Shown here: positions 52,069 through 60,077 of the stretch, in pieces
Numbering within the stretch: the first letter of the stretch is position 1
How the letters are laid out: the number at the start of each line of letters is the position of its first letter
Assembly (NCBI GenBank): GCA_036508555.1
Contig: DATCHD010000035.1
Location: 62,001 to 126,000, forward strand
Source: CAINVV01 sp036508555
Lineage (GTDB): Bacteria > Bacteroidota > Bacteroidia > Bacteroidales > Prolixibacteraceae
Length of the DNA: 64,000 nt
Direction: 5' to 3'
Program-made: the position numbers and the translations under genes
The notes under the pieces: model-generated
The model's database searches: none
What the model was told of the DNA's origin: nothing
The model's input: the letters and a program-made list of their open reading frames with translations, nothing else

Positions 52069-52137
52069 TCAATCCAATAATTTATTACTTTGTCTAAACC
52101 AAAAGGACAAACGATTCTCTAAAGAAATCAACTAACA

Positions 52138-54624
52138 ATGATTGAATCAATTATTTGCAGAAACAACCCTGATAAGAAGTCTATAATTTCCGTGCAAGGA
52201 GATTTCACCTACAACCAACTTTTACAACACATTCAGCAATATGCACTGCTTTTTGATACAAAAGGTTACACTAACGTCGCCATTTATGCCGAAAACAGGG
52301 TGGAATGGTTCTTCGCTTTCTATGCGGCCTTACAAAATAACTGTATCGTAGTTCCCATCGATTTTACGGCATCCGCTGAGGATGTTTCCTATATTCTGAA
52401 TGATTGCCGGCCTGAGCTGGTTTTCATCAGCGAGGCGATGCAGGTTTCTTATTCCAAGGTCAGGCAAAAAACTAAATTTGCGCCTGAAGTCATCATCTTT
52501 GAAAATCATCCGCCGGTACACGATCAGAATCCAACCAGCTGGATCGGACCGGAAGATCCTGAAACAACAGCGGTAATTATCTACACATCAGGCACAACAG
52601 GAAGTCCGAAGGGAGTTATGCTTTCTTTTGCCAACATCCGGGCCAACATGGTAGCTATCGTGGAGGCAAAAATTTACCACAGCGAAAGCCAGGTGCTTAT
52701 ACTACTCCCGCTCCACCATATTTTCCCGCTTGTGGGTTCCATGATGGTCACATTTTATTCAGGAGGAACAACCGTCGTATCTCCTTCGATGCAATCTTCC
52801 GACCTGATGAAAACTCTGGCAGACAATGCTGTAACCGTGTTTTTAGGGGTACCCAGATTGTACGAATTGATCTACCGCGGATTGATGGCTAAAATCAACA
52901 AGAGTCTGGTGGCGCGAATGTTTTTAAAGCTGGTTTACCTGACAAAGAGCCGAAAACTTGGCAAGACCCTTTTCAAGAAGGTACATGTCGGTCTCGGAGG
53001 ACATCTAAAGTTCATGATTGCAGGTGGCGCGGCCCTGAACAAGGAGGTAGGAACTTTCTTTTATGCCCTTGGTTTTGATATTCTCGAAGGATTCGGCATG
53101 ACGGAAGCCGCTCCAATGATCACTTTTCCCCGGCCGGGAAGGGTAAAAATCGGTTCGACTGGTGAGGCCCTTCCGGGGATGATAGTCGAGATCAGAGATG
53201 GAGAGATCGTAGCCAAGGGTCCCAACGTGATGAAAGGTTACTACAACCGTCCTGAGGAAACGGCAGATGTTTTGAAAGACGGTTGGCTGTACACAGGCGA
53301 CCTTGGAAGGTTCGACAAGGATGGATTCCTCTACATCACCGGAAGGAAAAAAGAGATCATCGTACTCCCTAACGGTAAGAATATCAATCCGGTAGAGATA
53401 GAGCAGAAACTGGAATTCTTCTCCAAAGCGATTAAGGAGGCAGGTGTTTTTATGCACAAGGAGATGCTGCACGCGGCTATTGTACCCGAATACAAGTTTC
53501 TGGCAGACGAAGGCATCACGGATATCAATCAATATTTCCGGGATCAGGTGATTGCTCCTTTTAATACAGAGTTGAGTTCCTACAAACGGATCATGCAGTT
53601 TACGCTGGTGAAAACGGATCTTCCTCGGACAAGGCTTTCCAAGTTGCAGCGTTTTAAACTTGAGGAGCTGATTCAGGATACTGAAAGCAAGAAGAAGACT
53701 TCTGTGGATCCTGACAGTGTCGAATACCATGCCGTTAAAACATTCATTGAGAGCCAAGTAGACCTGGATGTCTCGCCCGACGATCACCTTGTTTTTGATA
53801 TTGCCATGGATTCGATGGGCAAAATGAGCATGATCGATTGGATGGAACAGACATTTGGAATAAAGATTGATGAGGACCAGCTGCTTAAATTCTCTTCCAT
53901 TGAAAAGATTGCGGAATACATTGGCGCGAACAAGTTGTATCACAAGCTGGAAAGCACATCGTGGTCAGGTAATCTGAAGGAAAATGCTGCGGTGGAACTG
54001 CCAAAATCCTCCTTCCTGCTAAAATTCATCGTCTCATCTGTCCGCCGATTTTTCAGTCTCTTTTTCAAATATACCGTCACCGGCATTGAGAACATCCCGG
54101 AAGGACCCTGTTTTATTGCCCCTAACCACCAGACCAAGCTTGATGCTTTTCTGGTTTTGTCGTGTCTTGACAAAAAAACTCTTGACGGAACTTTCTCTTA
54201 TACAAAAAAAGAACATGTAAAGGGTCGTATGCGCCAGTATCTTGCCCGGCACACCAATATTATTGTCATGGATCTGAGCAAAGAGCTGAAAGAATCTATC
54301 CACAAGATGGCTGAAGTCGTGAAACAGGGGAAAAAGATTTTGATCTTCCCGGAAGGGACCAGGACTAAGACTGGCGAGCTTGGAGACTTTAAAAAGACCT
54401 ATGCGATCCTCAGCACAGAGCTGAATATTCCTGTTGTACCGGTAGCGATTACCGGGTCGTACGAGGCGATGTCGTCCGGAAAGAAGAAAATCAAGTCCGG
54501 ATCAAAAATAATTGTCAGCTTTTTGCCCCCGGTCGATCCGGCGGGTAAGACACCGGAAGAGCTGAATTCACTAATCAAGAGTCAGGTTACTGAAACTCTG
54601 GAGAAAAATTATAAATTGGTTTAA
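52138..54624 (+). CDS. Acyl-AMP ligase–acyl carrier–PlsC acyltransferase fusion (Aas-like)
   Basis: The 828-residue protein has three domains. Residues 1-510 are an AMP-forming acyl ligase (YTSGTTGSPKGVML, GWLYTGDLGRFDKDGF, and TGRKKEIIVLPNGKNINPVE). Residues about 535-605 form a carrier domain with the phosphopantetheine serine in AMDSMGKMSM. Residues 630-828 are a PlsC acyltransferase (NHQTKLDAF, the NHx4D motif; FPEGTRTKTGEL). It could activate a fatty acid, load it on its own carrier and esterify a lysophospholipid or similar acceptor. E. coli Aas has the acyltransferase first and no carrier. The hydrolase pseudogene follows 18 bases downstream. Confidence 0.9.
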   Translation: MIESIICRNNPDKKSIISVQGDFTYNQLLQHIQQYALLFDTKGYTNVAIYAENRVEWFFAFYAALQNNCIVVPIDFTASAEDVSYILNDCRPELVFISEAMQVSYSKVRQKTKFAPEVIIFENHPPVHDQNPTSWIGPEDPETTAVIIYTSGTTGSPKGVMLSFANIRANMVAIVEAKIYHSESQVLILLPLHHIFPLVGSMMVTFYSGGTTVVSPSMQSSDLMKTLADNAVTVFLGVPRLYELIYRGLMAKINKSLVARMFLKLVYLTKSRKLGKTLFKKVHVGLGGHLKFMIAGGAALNKEVGTFFYALGFDILEGFGMTEAAPMITFPRPGRVKIGSTGEALPGMIVEIRDGEIVAKGPNVMKGYYNRPEETADVLKDGWLYTGDLGRFDKDGFLYITGRKKEIIVLPNGKNINPVEIEQKLEFFSKAIKEAGVFMHKEMLHAAIVPEYKFLADEGITDINQYFRDQVIAPFNTELSSYKRIMQFTLVKTDLPRTRLSKLQRFKLEELIQDTESKKKTSVDPDSVEYHAVKTFIESQVDLDVSPDDHLVFDIAMDSMGKMSMIDWMEQTFGIKIDEDQLLKFSSIEKIAEYIGANKLYHKLESTSWSGNLKENAAVELPKSSFLLKFIVSSVRRFFSLFFKYTVTGIENIPEGPCFIAPNHQTKLDAFLVLSCLDKKTLDGTFSYTKKEHVKGRMRQYLARHTNIIVMDLSKELKESIHKMAEVVKQGKKILIFPEGTRTKTGELGDFKKTYAILSTELNIPVVPVAITGSYEAMSSGKKKIKSGSKIIVSFLPPVDPAGKTPEELNSLIKSQVTETLEKNYKLV

Positions 54625-54642
54625 TTTCTTTTCATTTTAAAG

Positions 54643-55885
54643 ATGGTACGTAATTTTTACTTTTTCGCCTTCCTGCTCTTTGTTTCGGTACTTGTTTCTA
54701 ACTGTAAATCCGATCTGAAGACAGAAGAAATACCGGTCGAGGTTCCAAAAGACAAATACCTGGTCAGCTATAATGTTGTACGGTCCATGACTGCTTCCGA
54801 CATCAATATCCTATACAGTCCTGCTCAATACCTCTATCCGGACATGGCCGCTATTCTACCTTATGTGAAGAATGGGGCCAAAGTGTATTCGATTACCTAT
54901 AACACTACCCTGGGAACAAAAAAACTGGTCGCCTCGGGTCTTGTCACCATACCAGATGGTGGTGCCACCTACCCAATCCTCAGTTTTCAGAATGGCACAA
55001 ATACGTTATATGCCGACGCCCCTTCACTTAATGCCTACAGTTATATTCCACTTTTAATCAACGGATTCGCGACAACCGGATTTGTGGTTTTGATGCCCGA
55101 TTACCTCGGATTCGGCTCGTCGACAGAGGTTTTTCATCCTTATCTGGTCCTCGATGCGACGGTTAACCCGATTCTTGATATGTTCCGGGCCGTGAAAGAG
55201 ATGAGCGCCAAAACGGATCTGGCGTTTAAACTTTCATCCGATCTTTATATCATGGGTTACTCGCAGGGAGGCTTGGCTACTCTCCAACTGCAAAAGTCCA
55301 TAGAAACCAGCTACAGCGGCGAATTCAACCTGAAAGCCGTGGGGGTGCGGAGCCGGGCCTTATAACCTCACTCAGATCACGGATGCCGTCGTCACGGCAA
55401 CGACTTACCCTCAACCCTATTATATCGCCTATATCATGAAGGGTTTCAAGTCGGTCGGCAGTTTTACCAATGCGTATGCCGACATTTTCAATGAACCTTA
55501 TGCTTCACGAATTGACGGACTTTTCAACGGACTCAATAGTGGAAGCGCCATTAATGCACAGCTGTCCACCAATATAACGCAATTATTTACCACTGAATTC
55601 AGGACCACCTGGAAAACCAATGCAAAATTCCAGGGTTTGAAGGACGCACTGGCTGCCAGCAGTGTTTCCGCCTGGAAGATTAAGACCCCACTGATTCTTG
55701 CACATGGTCAGTCGGACACCGATGTCCCGCCGTTGATGAGTTCGACGCTTTACAATGACCTGATGAATCTGGATAAAACATTGCCGGTAACTTATATTCC
55801 GATGGCCGGGCTGGATCATAGCTCAGCGAGTGCCCCGACGCTCATCAATTTTGTGAAACGATTTCTGGTAATAAAAGGGAAGTAG
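54643..55885 (+). pseudogene. Lipoprotein alpha/beta hydrolase (lipase-like), frameshifted
   Basis: A signal peptide ending in VLVSNC (lipobox) starts a secreted hydrolase with the nucleophile elbow YIMGYSQGGLATL and, upstream, the strand-rich VLMPDYLGFGSSTEV. At the G5 run 55341-55345 the frame breaks. In the +1 frame it continues GAGPYNLTQITDAV, then PLILAHGQSDTDVPPLMS and PMAGLDHSSAS (catalytic aspartate and histidine) to a TAG at 55885. Removing one G restores a 413-residue protein. It may be a real pseudogene or a sequencing error. It lies 18 bases after the ligase–PlsC fusion. Confidence 0.85.
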
Positions 55886-56066
55886 ACGAGTGTTAAGCTT
55901 TAAACATCCAGCGTCATGCGTCATGCTGAATCCAAGTTAGCAAAACTAGAACGAAGGTAGACAGGATGGACCGGAGGAGATCCGGTCCCTGAGCCTGTCG
56001 AAGGGTCAACGTGCGTATCGCAAACGGCCGAAGGACAAACATTTCAAACGCGCGAAGCGTTGTGTC
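55886..56066. other. Non-coding stretch with one dispersed repeat
   Basis: No gene is seen. The stretch holds the CCCTGAGCCTGTCGAAGGG core and short imperfect repeats such as GCGTCATGCGTCATGC. The two domain relics follow. Confidence 0.5.
55968..56006. repeat. CCCTGAGCCTGTCGAAGGG repeat with local hairpin
   Basis: The 19-base core at 55987-56005 is identical to those at 12.5 and 42.3 kb. The preceding GGACCGG (55968-55974) pairs with CCGGTCC (55982-55988), forming a small hairpin at its left edge. Confidence 0.75.
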
Positions 56067-56210
56067 TCAAGGCGTCATATCCGCCAACTCTTTCGTCTTC
56101 CGGTTTTTCCCTTCCAAATACATCTTAAAATCATCCTGCACACCGGGCATCGCCATCTCGAAACGAATGTTCATCACCTTATCCTCTAGTTTCTCATAAG
56201 TCAGCCGAAA
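56067..56210 (-). pseudogene. C-terminal coding relic of unrecognised protein
   Basis: On the minus strand a frame ending in TGA (56067-56069) reads RLTYEKLEDKVMNIRFEMAM, then PGVQDDFKMYLEGKNRKT and KELADMTP. The composition looks like a genuine protein C-terminus, but no start codon or N-terminal part is present, and upstream it dissolves into the neighbouring relic on the other strand. I cannot name the family. Confidence 0.4.
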
Positions 56211-56225
56211 CCTCGGCGGGGCAGG

Positions 56226-56510
56226 GTTGGTGGACCTGCGGAAAGAGCCGATCTGGTTCCGGCAAATAGTACGCTTACTTACACAATGAATTTCATTGAA
56301 GGAGAATTGGCTGAAATTGGTGTAGTAGGAGACAGTGATACTGATTTGGATTTGTTTGTTTTTGATTCAAGTGACAACAAAATTGCAACAGACACTGATT
56401 ATACCGACAGGTGTTATGTGAGTTGGATCTCAAAGTGGACTGGAAGATAAAGAGTAGTAGTTGTTAATAGAGGAATGGTAGCTAACCAATTCACCATACG
56501 GACAAACTAA
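56226..56510 (+). pseudogene. Relic of secreted pre-peptidase-like beta domain
   Basis: One frame reads LVPANSTLTYTMNFIEGELA, EIGVVGDSDTDLDLFVFD, DYTDRCYVSWISKWTGR, then a TAA at 56448-56450, and goes on RVVVVNRGMVANQFTIRTN to a final TAA at 56508. The GDxDTDLDLxVxD and CxVSWxxxWTG pattern matches C-terminal PPC-like beta domains of Bacteroidota exported proteins. The in-frame stop replaces a residue in the last strands, and no upstream start or catalytic part exists. Confidence 0.75.
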
Positions 56511-56592
56511 TAAAGCGCTTTCAGAGATCATTTCAAGAGACGAAAATAATGGATTAAGAATTTGTAATTTGCGACATCAAAATTGATTGAAA

Positions 56593-56805
56593 ATGAAAAC
56601 TTCTGAATTGATAAAAGAAATTGAACGATTGCCTGTTCAAAAGCGAATTTTAGTGATCGAGAAAACTATTTATACGCTAAGGAAACATGAAGACAATAAT
56701 CAAATGGTAAAAGCAGCAAATTTATTATCATCAGATTATAAGACAGATTCTGAACTTACAGCTCTTACGAAGCTGGATTTTGAAGACTTTTATGAAGCAA
56801 GGTGA
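56593..56805 (+). CDS. Antitoxin partner of MazF/PemK-type toxin
   Basis: The 70-residue protein begins MKTSELIKEIERLPVQKRI, a pattern common to Bacteroidota antitoxins encoded before PemK/MazF toxins. It ends with a toxin-binding acidic tail (LDFEDFYEAR). ATG 56593 is preferred to a TTG two codons upstream. It overlaps the toxin gene by 14 bases, implying coupled translation. No clear DNA-binding fold is visible from the sequence, so autoregulation is not shown. Confidence 0.8.
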   Translation: MKTSELIKEIERLPVQKRILVIEKTIYTLRKHEDNNQMVKAANLLSSDYKTDSELTALTKLDFEDFYEAR

Positions 56806-57139
56806 GATTTGGAAAATAAATCTTGATCCAACGATTGGAGCAGAGATAAAAAAGACTAGACCGGTTATAGTTGTAAGTGACAATTCACTTGGCAAATTAC
56901 CTTTGAAAATAATTGTGCCAATTACGGACTGGAAAGACAGATATGAAGTTGCTCCCTGGATGATTAAATTGAAACCCAATAGTAAAAATGGCTTGACTAA
57001 AGTTTCAGTTGCTGATTGCTTTCAAATCAGATCAGTCTCTGAACAGCGTTTTGTTCTTAAGCCCGGACAAGTTGATGATGCAACAATGGATGAGGTTAAA
57101 ATTGGATTATCAAAAGTGCTGACAATTAACGAGGAATAA
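56792..57139 (+). CDS. MazF/PemK-family mRNA interferase toxin
   Basis: The 115-residue protein begins MKQGEIWKINLDPTIGAEIK and contains KTRPVIVVSDNSLG, the signature of the family (GEIW near the start, then TRPVxVVS). KIIVPITDWKDRYEVAPW and TKVSVADCFQIRSVS follow, so it looks intact. MazF toxins cut single-stranded RNA. The ATG at 56792 lies inside the antitoxin gene's end. In a decayed neighbourhood this is the only complete toxin–antitoxin pair. Confidence 0.88.
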   Translation: MKQGEIWKINLDPTIGAEIKKTRPVIVVSDNSLGKLPLKIIVPITDWKDRYEVAPWMIKLKPNSKNGLTKVSVADCFQIRSVSEQRFVLKPGQVDDATMDEVKIGLSKVLTINEE

Positions 57140-57257
57140 ACCACCTCGTGGCCTGCCGTCAGGTTTCAAAGCGGATACCAAAGAAGTGATGGAACATCAG
57201 TACAATTACACAACAGGACTTTCAAAGGCGTCGAATTCGATGCCTTTAAATAACTAC

Positions 57258-58739
57258 TTAAGCCTTGGCTTCAGCTATTCTGTTCTTCTTGTCGATTACC
57301 TTGACAGTGTAGTTTTTACCACTCTGGTGTTTTTTTACTTCAAATTGATACGGAGTCTTGGTCGTTTGCGGTTTGAAAGGAATAGACGCTAATTTCTTGT
57401 TCTCCTGCCAGATTTCATACCGGTCGATCGCCGCATCACCAGCAAAGGCAGTAAGCCAGGTAACCACGGCACTCATCCCATTGACGGAAACTTTCACTTC
57501 ACGCGGAGGTGTCAAATCCTGGTAAGCCTTCTGAAAATAGTTGGTCTTGCCTTCTTTGGACTTTGCGGCCAGATGTTCAATGTTTTTGCGTTGATTTTCC
57601 AGCACCTCCTCCGGTTTAACCTGTGCATGCTTCAGGTTGAAGGTGAGCTGGCACTGAGCAGGATCATCACTAATCTTACCTATTCCAATGATGGCGGTAT
57701 GAATCCCCGGTGTACTTAACGAATATTTTATCAGCTGATCGGCAGGTAACTCCTTGCTTCCGACCTCCAGCACCACATGAGATACCTTGTTTGACCACTC
57801 TGCCTTCTTGGAGTACATGGCTCCATCGGCAAAGACTTTCATGGCAATGATACCCATATTCTTGGCTGCAGCAACTGGAATAACATTGTGCTGCATGTTG
57901 AAATTGAGCTGGTCGTTGGCATTAATAGCCACCAGCATACCATCCAGTAGATCCTGGCTGTCGCGTTGAATCATCTCCATCATTACCGCGGTATCGTTGT
58001 GTCCGGAGAAGCCCACATGCCGGATTAATTTTTCATTCTTCGGATTGAGTCCGGTGCGGTTGCTACCGTCACGAACATCCCTGAGCGCTGCCAACGCACC
58101 AATGGTTGAAGCTTTAGGGTCAGGATTGTCGTATCCTTCGTAAAGTGCATCTACCTCCTCCATCTTGTTGAGATTGTGAATCAGCACCATATCCAGCCAT
58201 GCTTCTTTAGGATAACTTCCTGAACCATCACCGAAAATCTGTGAGAGCGAACGTCTGACATCGTCCAAAGCTTTGGAACCGGCCGGACCGTTGGAGTTCC
58301 CAACAACCGGACTGCCGTCGCCGCCTTTCCCAAAACGCAGCATAGTTTTGGAAGTCAGAAAGATGGCCTTACGTTTGGATGAAACATAATTCTGTTTTCC
58401 CGGCACCAAACCAAGCCTGGTGAATGCCTTTCCATAATTCAGCTGACTGGGACCATACACATTGGAAGTATCAAAATAATTTATTCCAAGATTATATGCC
58501 TTTTCTATGATCGCTACCGGATCCGTATTTTCAGGTGTCCATTGCAGAGCAGCCTGGCCACCGAGACCAAGCGTAGTTACATTGAAACCGATGCGGCCAA
58601 ATGTTCTCTTCATCAGGGCAGCGGGATGTGCGGGAGCTTCTGACGCGAAAAGATAGGGAGCCACTGAAGTTCCGGCGGCTACCAGCGCGGTTGTTTTGAG
58701 AAATCTGCGACGGGATTTTTGAGGTTGATTATTGTCCAT
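57258..58739 (-). CDS. Tat-exported aldo/keto reductase with C-terminal Fn3-like domain
   Basis: The 493-residue protein starts with a twin-arginine signal (KSRRRFLKTTALVAAGTSVA). The aldo/keto reductase barrel follows: FGRIGFNVTTLGLGGQAALQ, the active-site aspartate/tyrosine region AYNLGINYFDTSNVYGPS, and HVGFSGHNDTAVMMEM. A beta-rich C-terminal extension (VSVNGMSAVVTWLTAFAGDA, IDRYEIWQENKKLAS) looks like a fibronectin type III domain. Export in folded form suggests a bound cofactor. The substrate is unknown. ATG 58739 is used so that the Tat motif sits near the start. Confidence 0.85.
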   Translation of the reverse strand: MDNNQPQKSRRRFLKTTALVAAGTSVAPYLFASEAPAHPAALMKRTFGRIGFNVTTLGLGGQAALQWTPENTDPVAIIEKAYNLGINYFDTSNVYGPSQLNYGKAFTRLGLVPGKQNYVSSKRKAIFLTSKTMLRFGKGGDGSPVVGNSNGPAGSKALDDVRRSLSQIFGDGSGSYPKEAWLDMVLIHNLNKMEEVDALYEGYDNPDPKASTIGALAALRDVRDGSNRTGLNPKNEKLIRHVGFSGHNDTAVMMEMIQRDSQDLLDGMLVAINANDQLNFNMQHNVIPVAAAKNMGIIAMKVFADGAMYSKKAEWSNKVSHVVLEVGSKELPADQLIKYSLSTPGIHTAIIGIGKISDDPAQCQLTFNLKHAQVKPEEVLENQRKNIEHLAAKSKEGKTNYFQKAYQDLTPPREVKVSVNGMSAVVTWLTAFAGDAAIDRYEIWQENKKLASIPFKPQTTKTPYQFEVKKHQSGKNYTVKVIDKKNRIAEAKA

Positions 58740-58881
58740 ATTTTCAAGTATTAGCAATCACTTTTACGAGATAATTGAATGATGGTTACGGAATTTAGAG
58801 ATGTTGCATATAAAAACCTTATTTCCATCCTTTAACCTTAGTAGCCCACATGAAAACCACCGCAAATAAACCTTATTGACC
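58740..58881. other. Gap without recognised feature
   Basis: I see no gene or strong secondary structure in these bases between the aldo/keto reductase start and the toxin relic. The gap must contain the reductase promoter, but no TAnnTTTG box stood out. Confidence 0.4.
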
Positions 58882-58995
58882 TTATTGTTTCAATGTATCC
58901 TGATTTAGAAGTCCGGCTGAATGATAAACCCTTAATATGTCAACCTGAACATCACTTTTTATTCGGTAAATAATCCTGTAATTGTCTATTATTAA
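58882..58995 (-). pseudogene. C-terminal remnant of RelE/ParE-type toxin
   Basis: A minus-strand frame reads IIDNYRIIYRIKSDVQVDIL, then RVYHSAGLLNQDTLKQ and TAA. The YRIIYRI…VxILRVYHSARL pattern is the C-terminal half of RelE/ParE toxins. The first half is missing, and the frame is joined directly to the end of the antitoxin gene, so a deletion removed the gene junction and toxin start. It cannot be active. Confidence 0.75.
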
Positions 58996-59171
58996 GACCA
59001 TTTATCAATCATTATTTTAACATCCTCATTTGAAATTACCTTGCCTGCCTCTGATTGTTGATATCCTTCTTCTACTTTCTCCATAAAAATCAATTGATCA
59101 ATTAATTCATCAATTGTAAATGAATCCGGTAGGGTCTTGATCGTCCTATTTACTTTATCCTTTGTAAGCAT
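58992..59171 (-). CDS. Small antitoxin of a RelE/ParE pair, 59 residues
   Basis: The 59-residue protein is MLTKDKVNRTIKTLPDSFTI followed by DELIDQLIFMEKVEEGYQQS and EAGKVISNEDVKIMIDKWS. The pattern (short helices, DELIDQLIFMEKVEEG, NEDVK near the end) is typical of Bacteroidota antitoxins that precede RelE/ParE toxins. It is complete from ATG to TAA, but its toxin is broken, so it is an orphan. Confidence 0.75.
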   Translation of the reverse strand: MLTKDKVNRTIKTLPDSFTIDELIDQLIFMEKVEEGYQQSEAGKVISNEDVKIMIDKWS

Positions 59172-59218
59172 AGTTAATCGTTTTTATTAAAAAATATTTC
59201 AATTTTAATAAAACAAAA

Positions 59219-59359
59219 TTAGTCATTTCCTCGGTTAAGACAAAACCATAAACCCACCCCAGCCTGAGTTAGTTCTACCGACAGGCCCAATGCGTTGGCT
59301 ATACGATAAAACGTGGAAACTTTGGGCTCTGTTTTTCCATTTTCAAGATAGTCAGTATC
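59219..59359 (-). pseudogene. Relic of XRE-type helix-turn-helix regulator
   Basis: On the minus strand, after an in-frame stop, the sequence reads DTDYLENGKTEPKVSTFYRI, then ANALGLSVELTQAGVGLWFC and a TAA at 59219. YLxxIENGKxxPKVSTFYRIANALGLxVEL is the C-terminal part of XRE/HigA-like DNA-binding domains; the first helices are lost. It may be the remains of a second toxin–antitoxin or phage regulator. Confidence 0.7.
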
Positions 59360-59394
59360 TTATTAGAATGAGAAAACACTTCCAATAATCATTA

Positions 59395-59502
59395 GTGGAC
59401 AATACCCGCAAAGAGATTGAAGCCAACATTGGCAAAAGTATTGTAACACCCTTGAACACTAAACAAATAGATGCCTTACCAGAACCAAACCATAAAAAAT
59501 GA
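59395..59502 (+). pseudogene. Short C-terminal coding remnant, phage-antirepressor-like?
   Basis: Between a TAA and a TGA one frame reads VDNTRKEIEANIGKSIVTPL, then NTKQIDALPEPNHKK. The TRKEIEANIGKxIVTxLN stretch looks like the tail of BRO/DinD-type antirepressor proteins, but the match is from memory and short. Confidence 0.25.
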
Positions 59503-60003
59503 TCAAGTTAAAACCACAACTTCATGATCAATGATTGAGTTGATTGTGAAGGATATCCATCCCTTTTCCACGGTACCCGAAATCTTTTGTCCGGATACCA
59601 GCAACTGCAGATTCTTGCCATTTACATCCTCTGGTAATTTAACCCGAATTTTGGCCGGCCCGATTGGAATATACTCGGCCACAGGCTGTCGCCATGTTCC
59701 GGAACTGGTCAGGTTGACCAGATGCAAAATCAATAGCCCTTTTTGCTGATACAAATTGCAATCAATCAGCCCCGCGTACTCAACAGCCAGCGGAACGTCG
59801 TCTTTTGCTGCCCAACGAATAAGGTTATCCAGCAGGTTGCCATGATCAGGAAGGTTGTATCGCCCAAACTGCCTGTCAATATCGGCTGGCATAAAAGCGA
59901 CACGACCACCACCTGAAATAGTGTTAAGAATCAAACCCGGGATATCTGTTTTCGGTTCCCGCATCCACGCCGTCTCGGGCGGATATATGTGGAAATGAGG
60001 GAC
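59503..60003 (-). pseudogene. C-terminal fragment of a glycoside-hydrolase-like protein
   Basis: The frame, with a TAA at 60004-60006, reads PHFHIYPPETAWMREPKTDI, then GGGRVAFMPADIDRQFGRYN and LPDHGNLLDNLIRWAA. NLTSSGTWRQPVAEYIPIGP and DHEVVVLT complete it. I recognise this as the C-terminal part of large putative glycosidases of the beta-galactosidase-trimerisation/ThuA-like type from Bacteroidota and Planctomycetota. The catalytic N-terminal part is absent. An internal ATG at 59964 gives 153 residues but probably no function. It lies next to an alpha-galactosidase gene. Confidence 0.7.
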
Positions 60004-60077
60004 TTATGTCCGGTAGTGGTATCCTTCCGTCAAAAACTAACTAAAATTCAATTTTAATTTTACAATTGCCGATGGCT

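Noticed and set aside
53005..53943. Open frame of 312 codons antisense to the acyl-ligase fusion
   Set aside because: It mirrors the ligase and carrier domains and shows no motif of its own.
57140..57257. Short frame PSGFKADTKEVMEHQYNYTT after the MazF-like gene
   Set aside because: Too short, with no start signal and no recognisable family; possibly a further relic.
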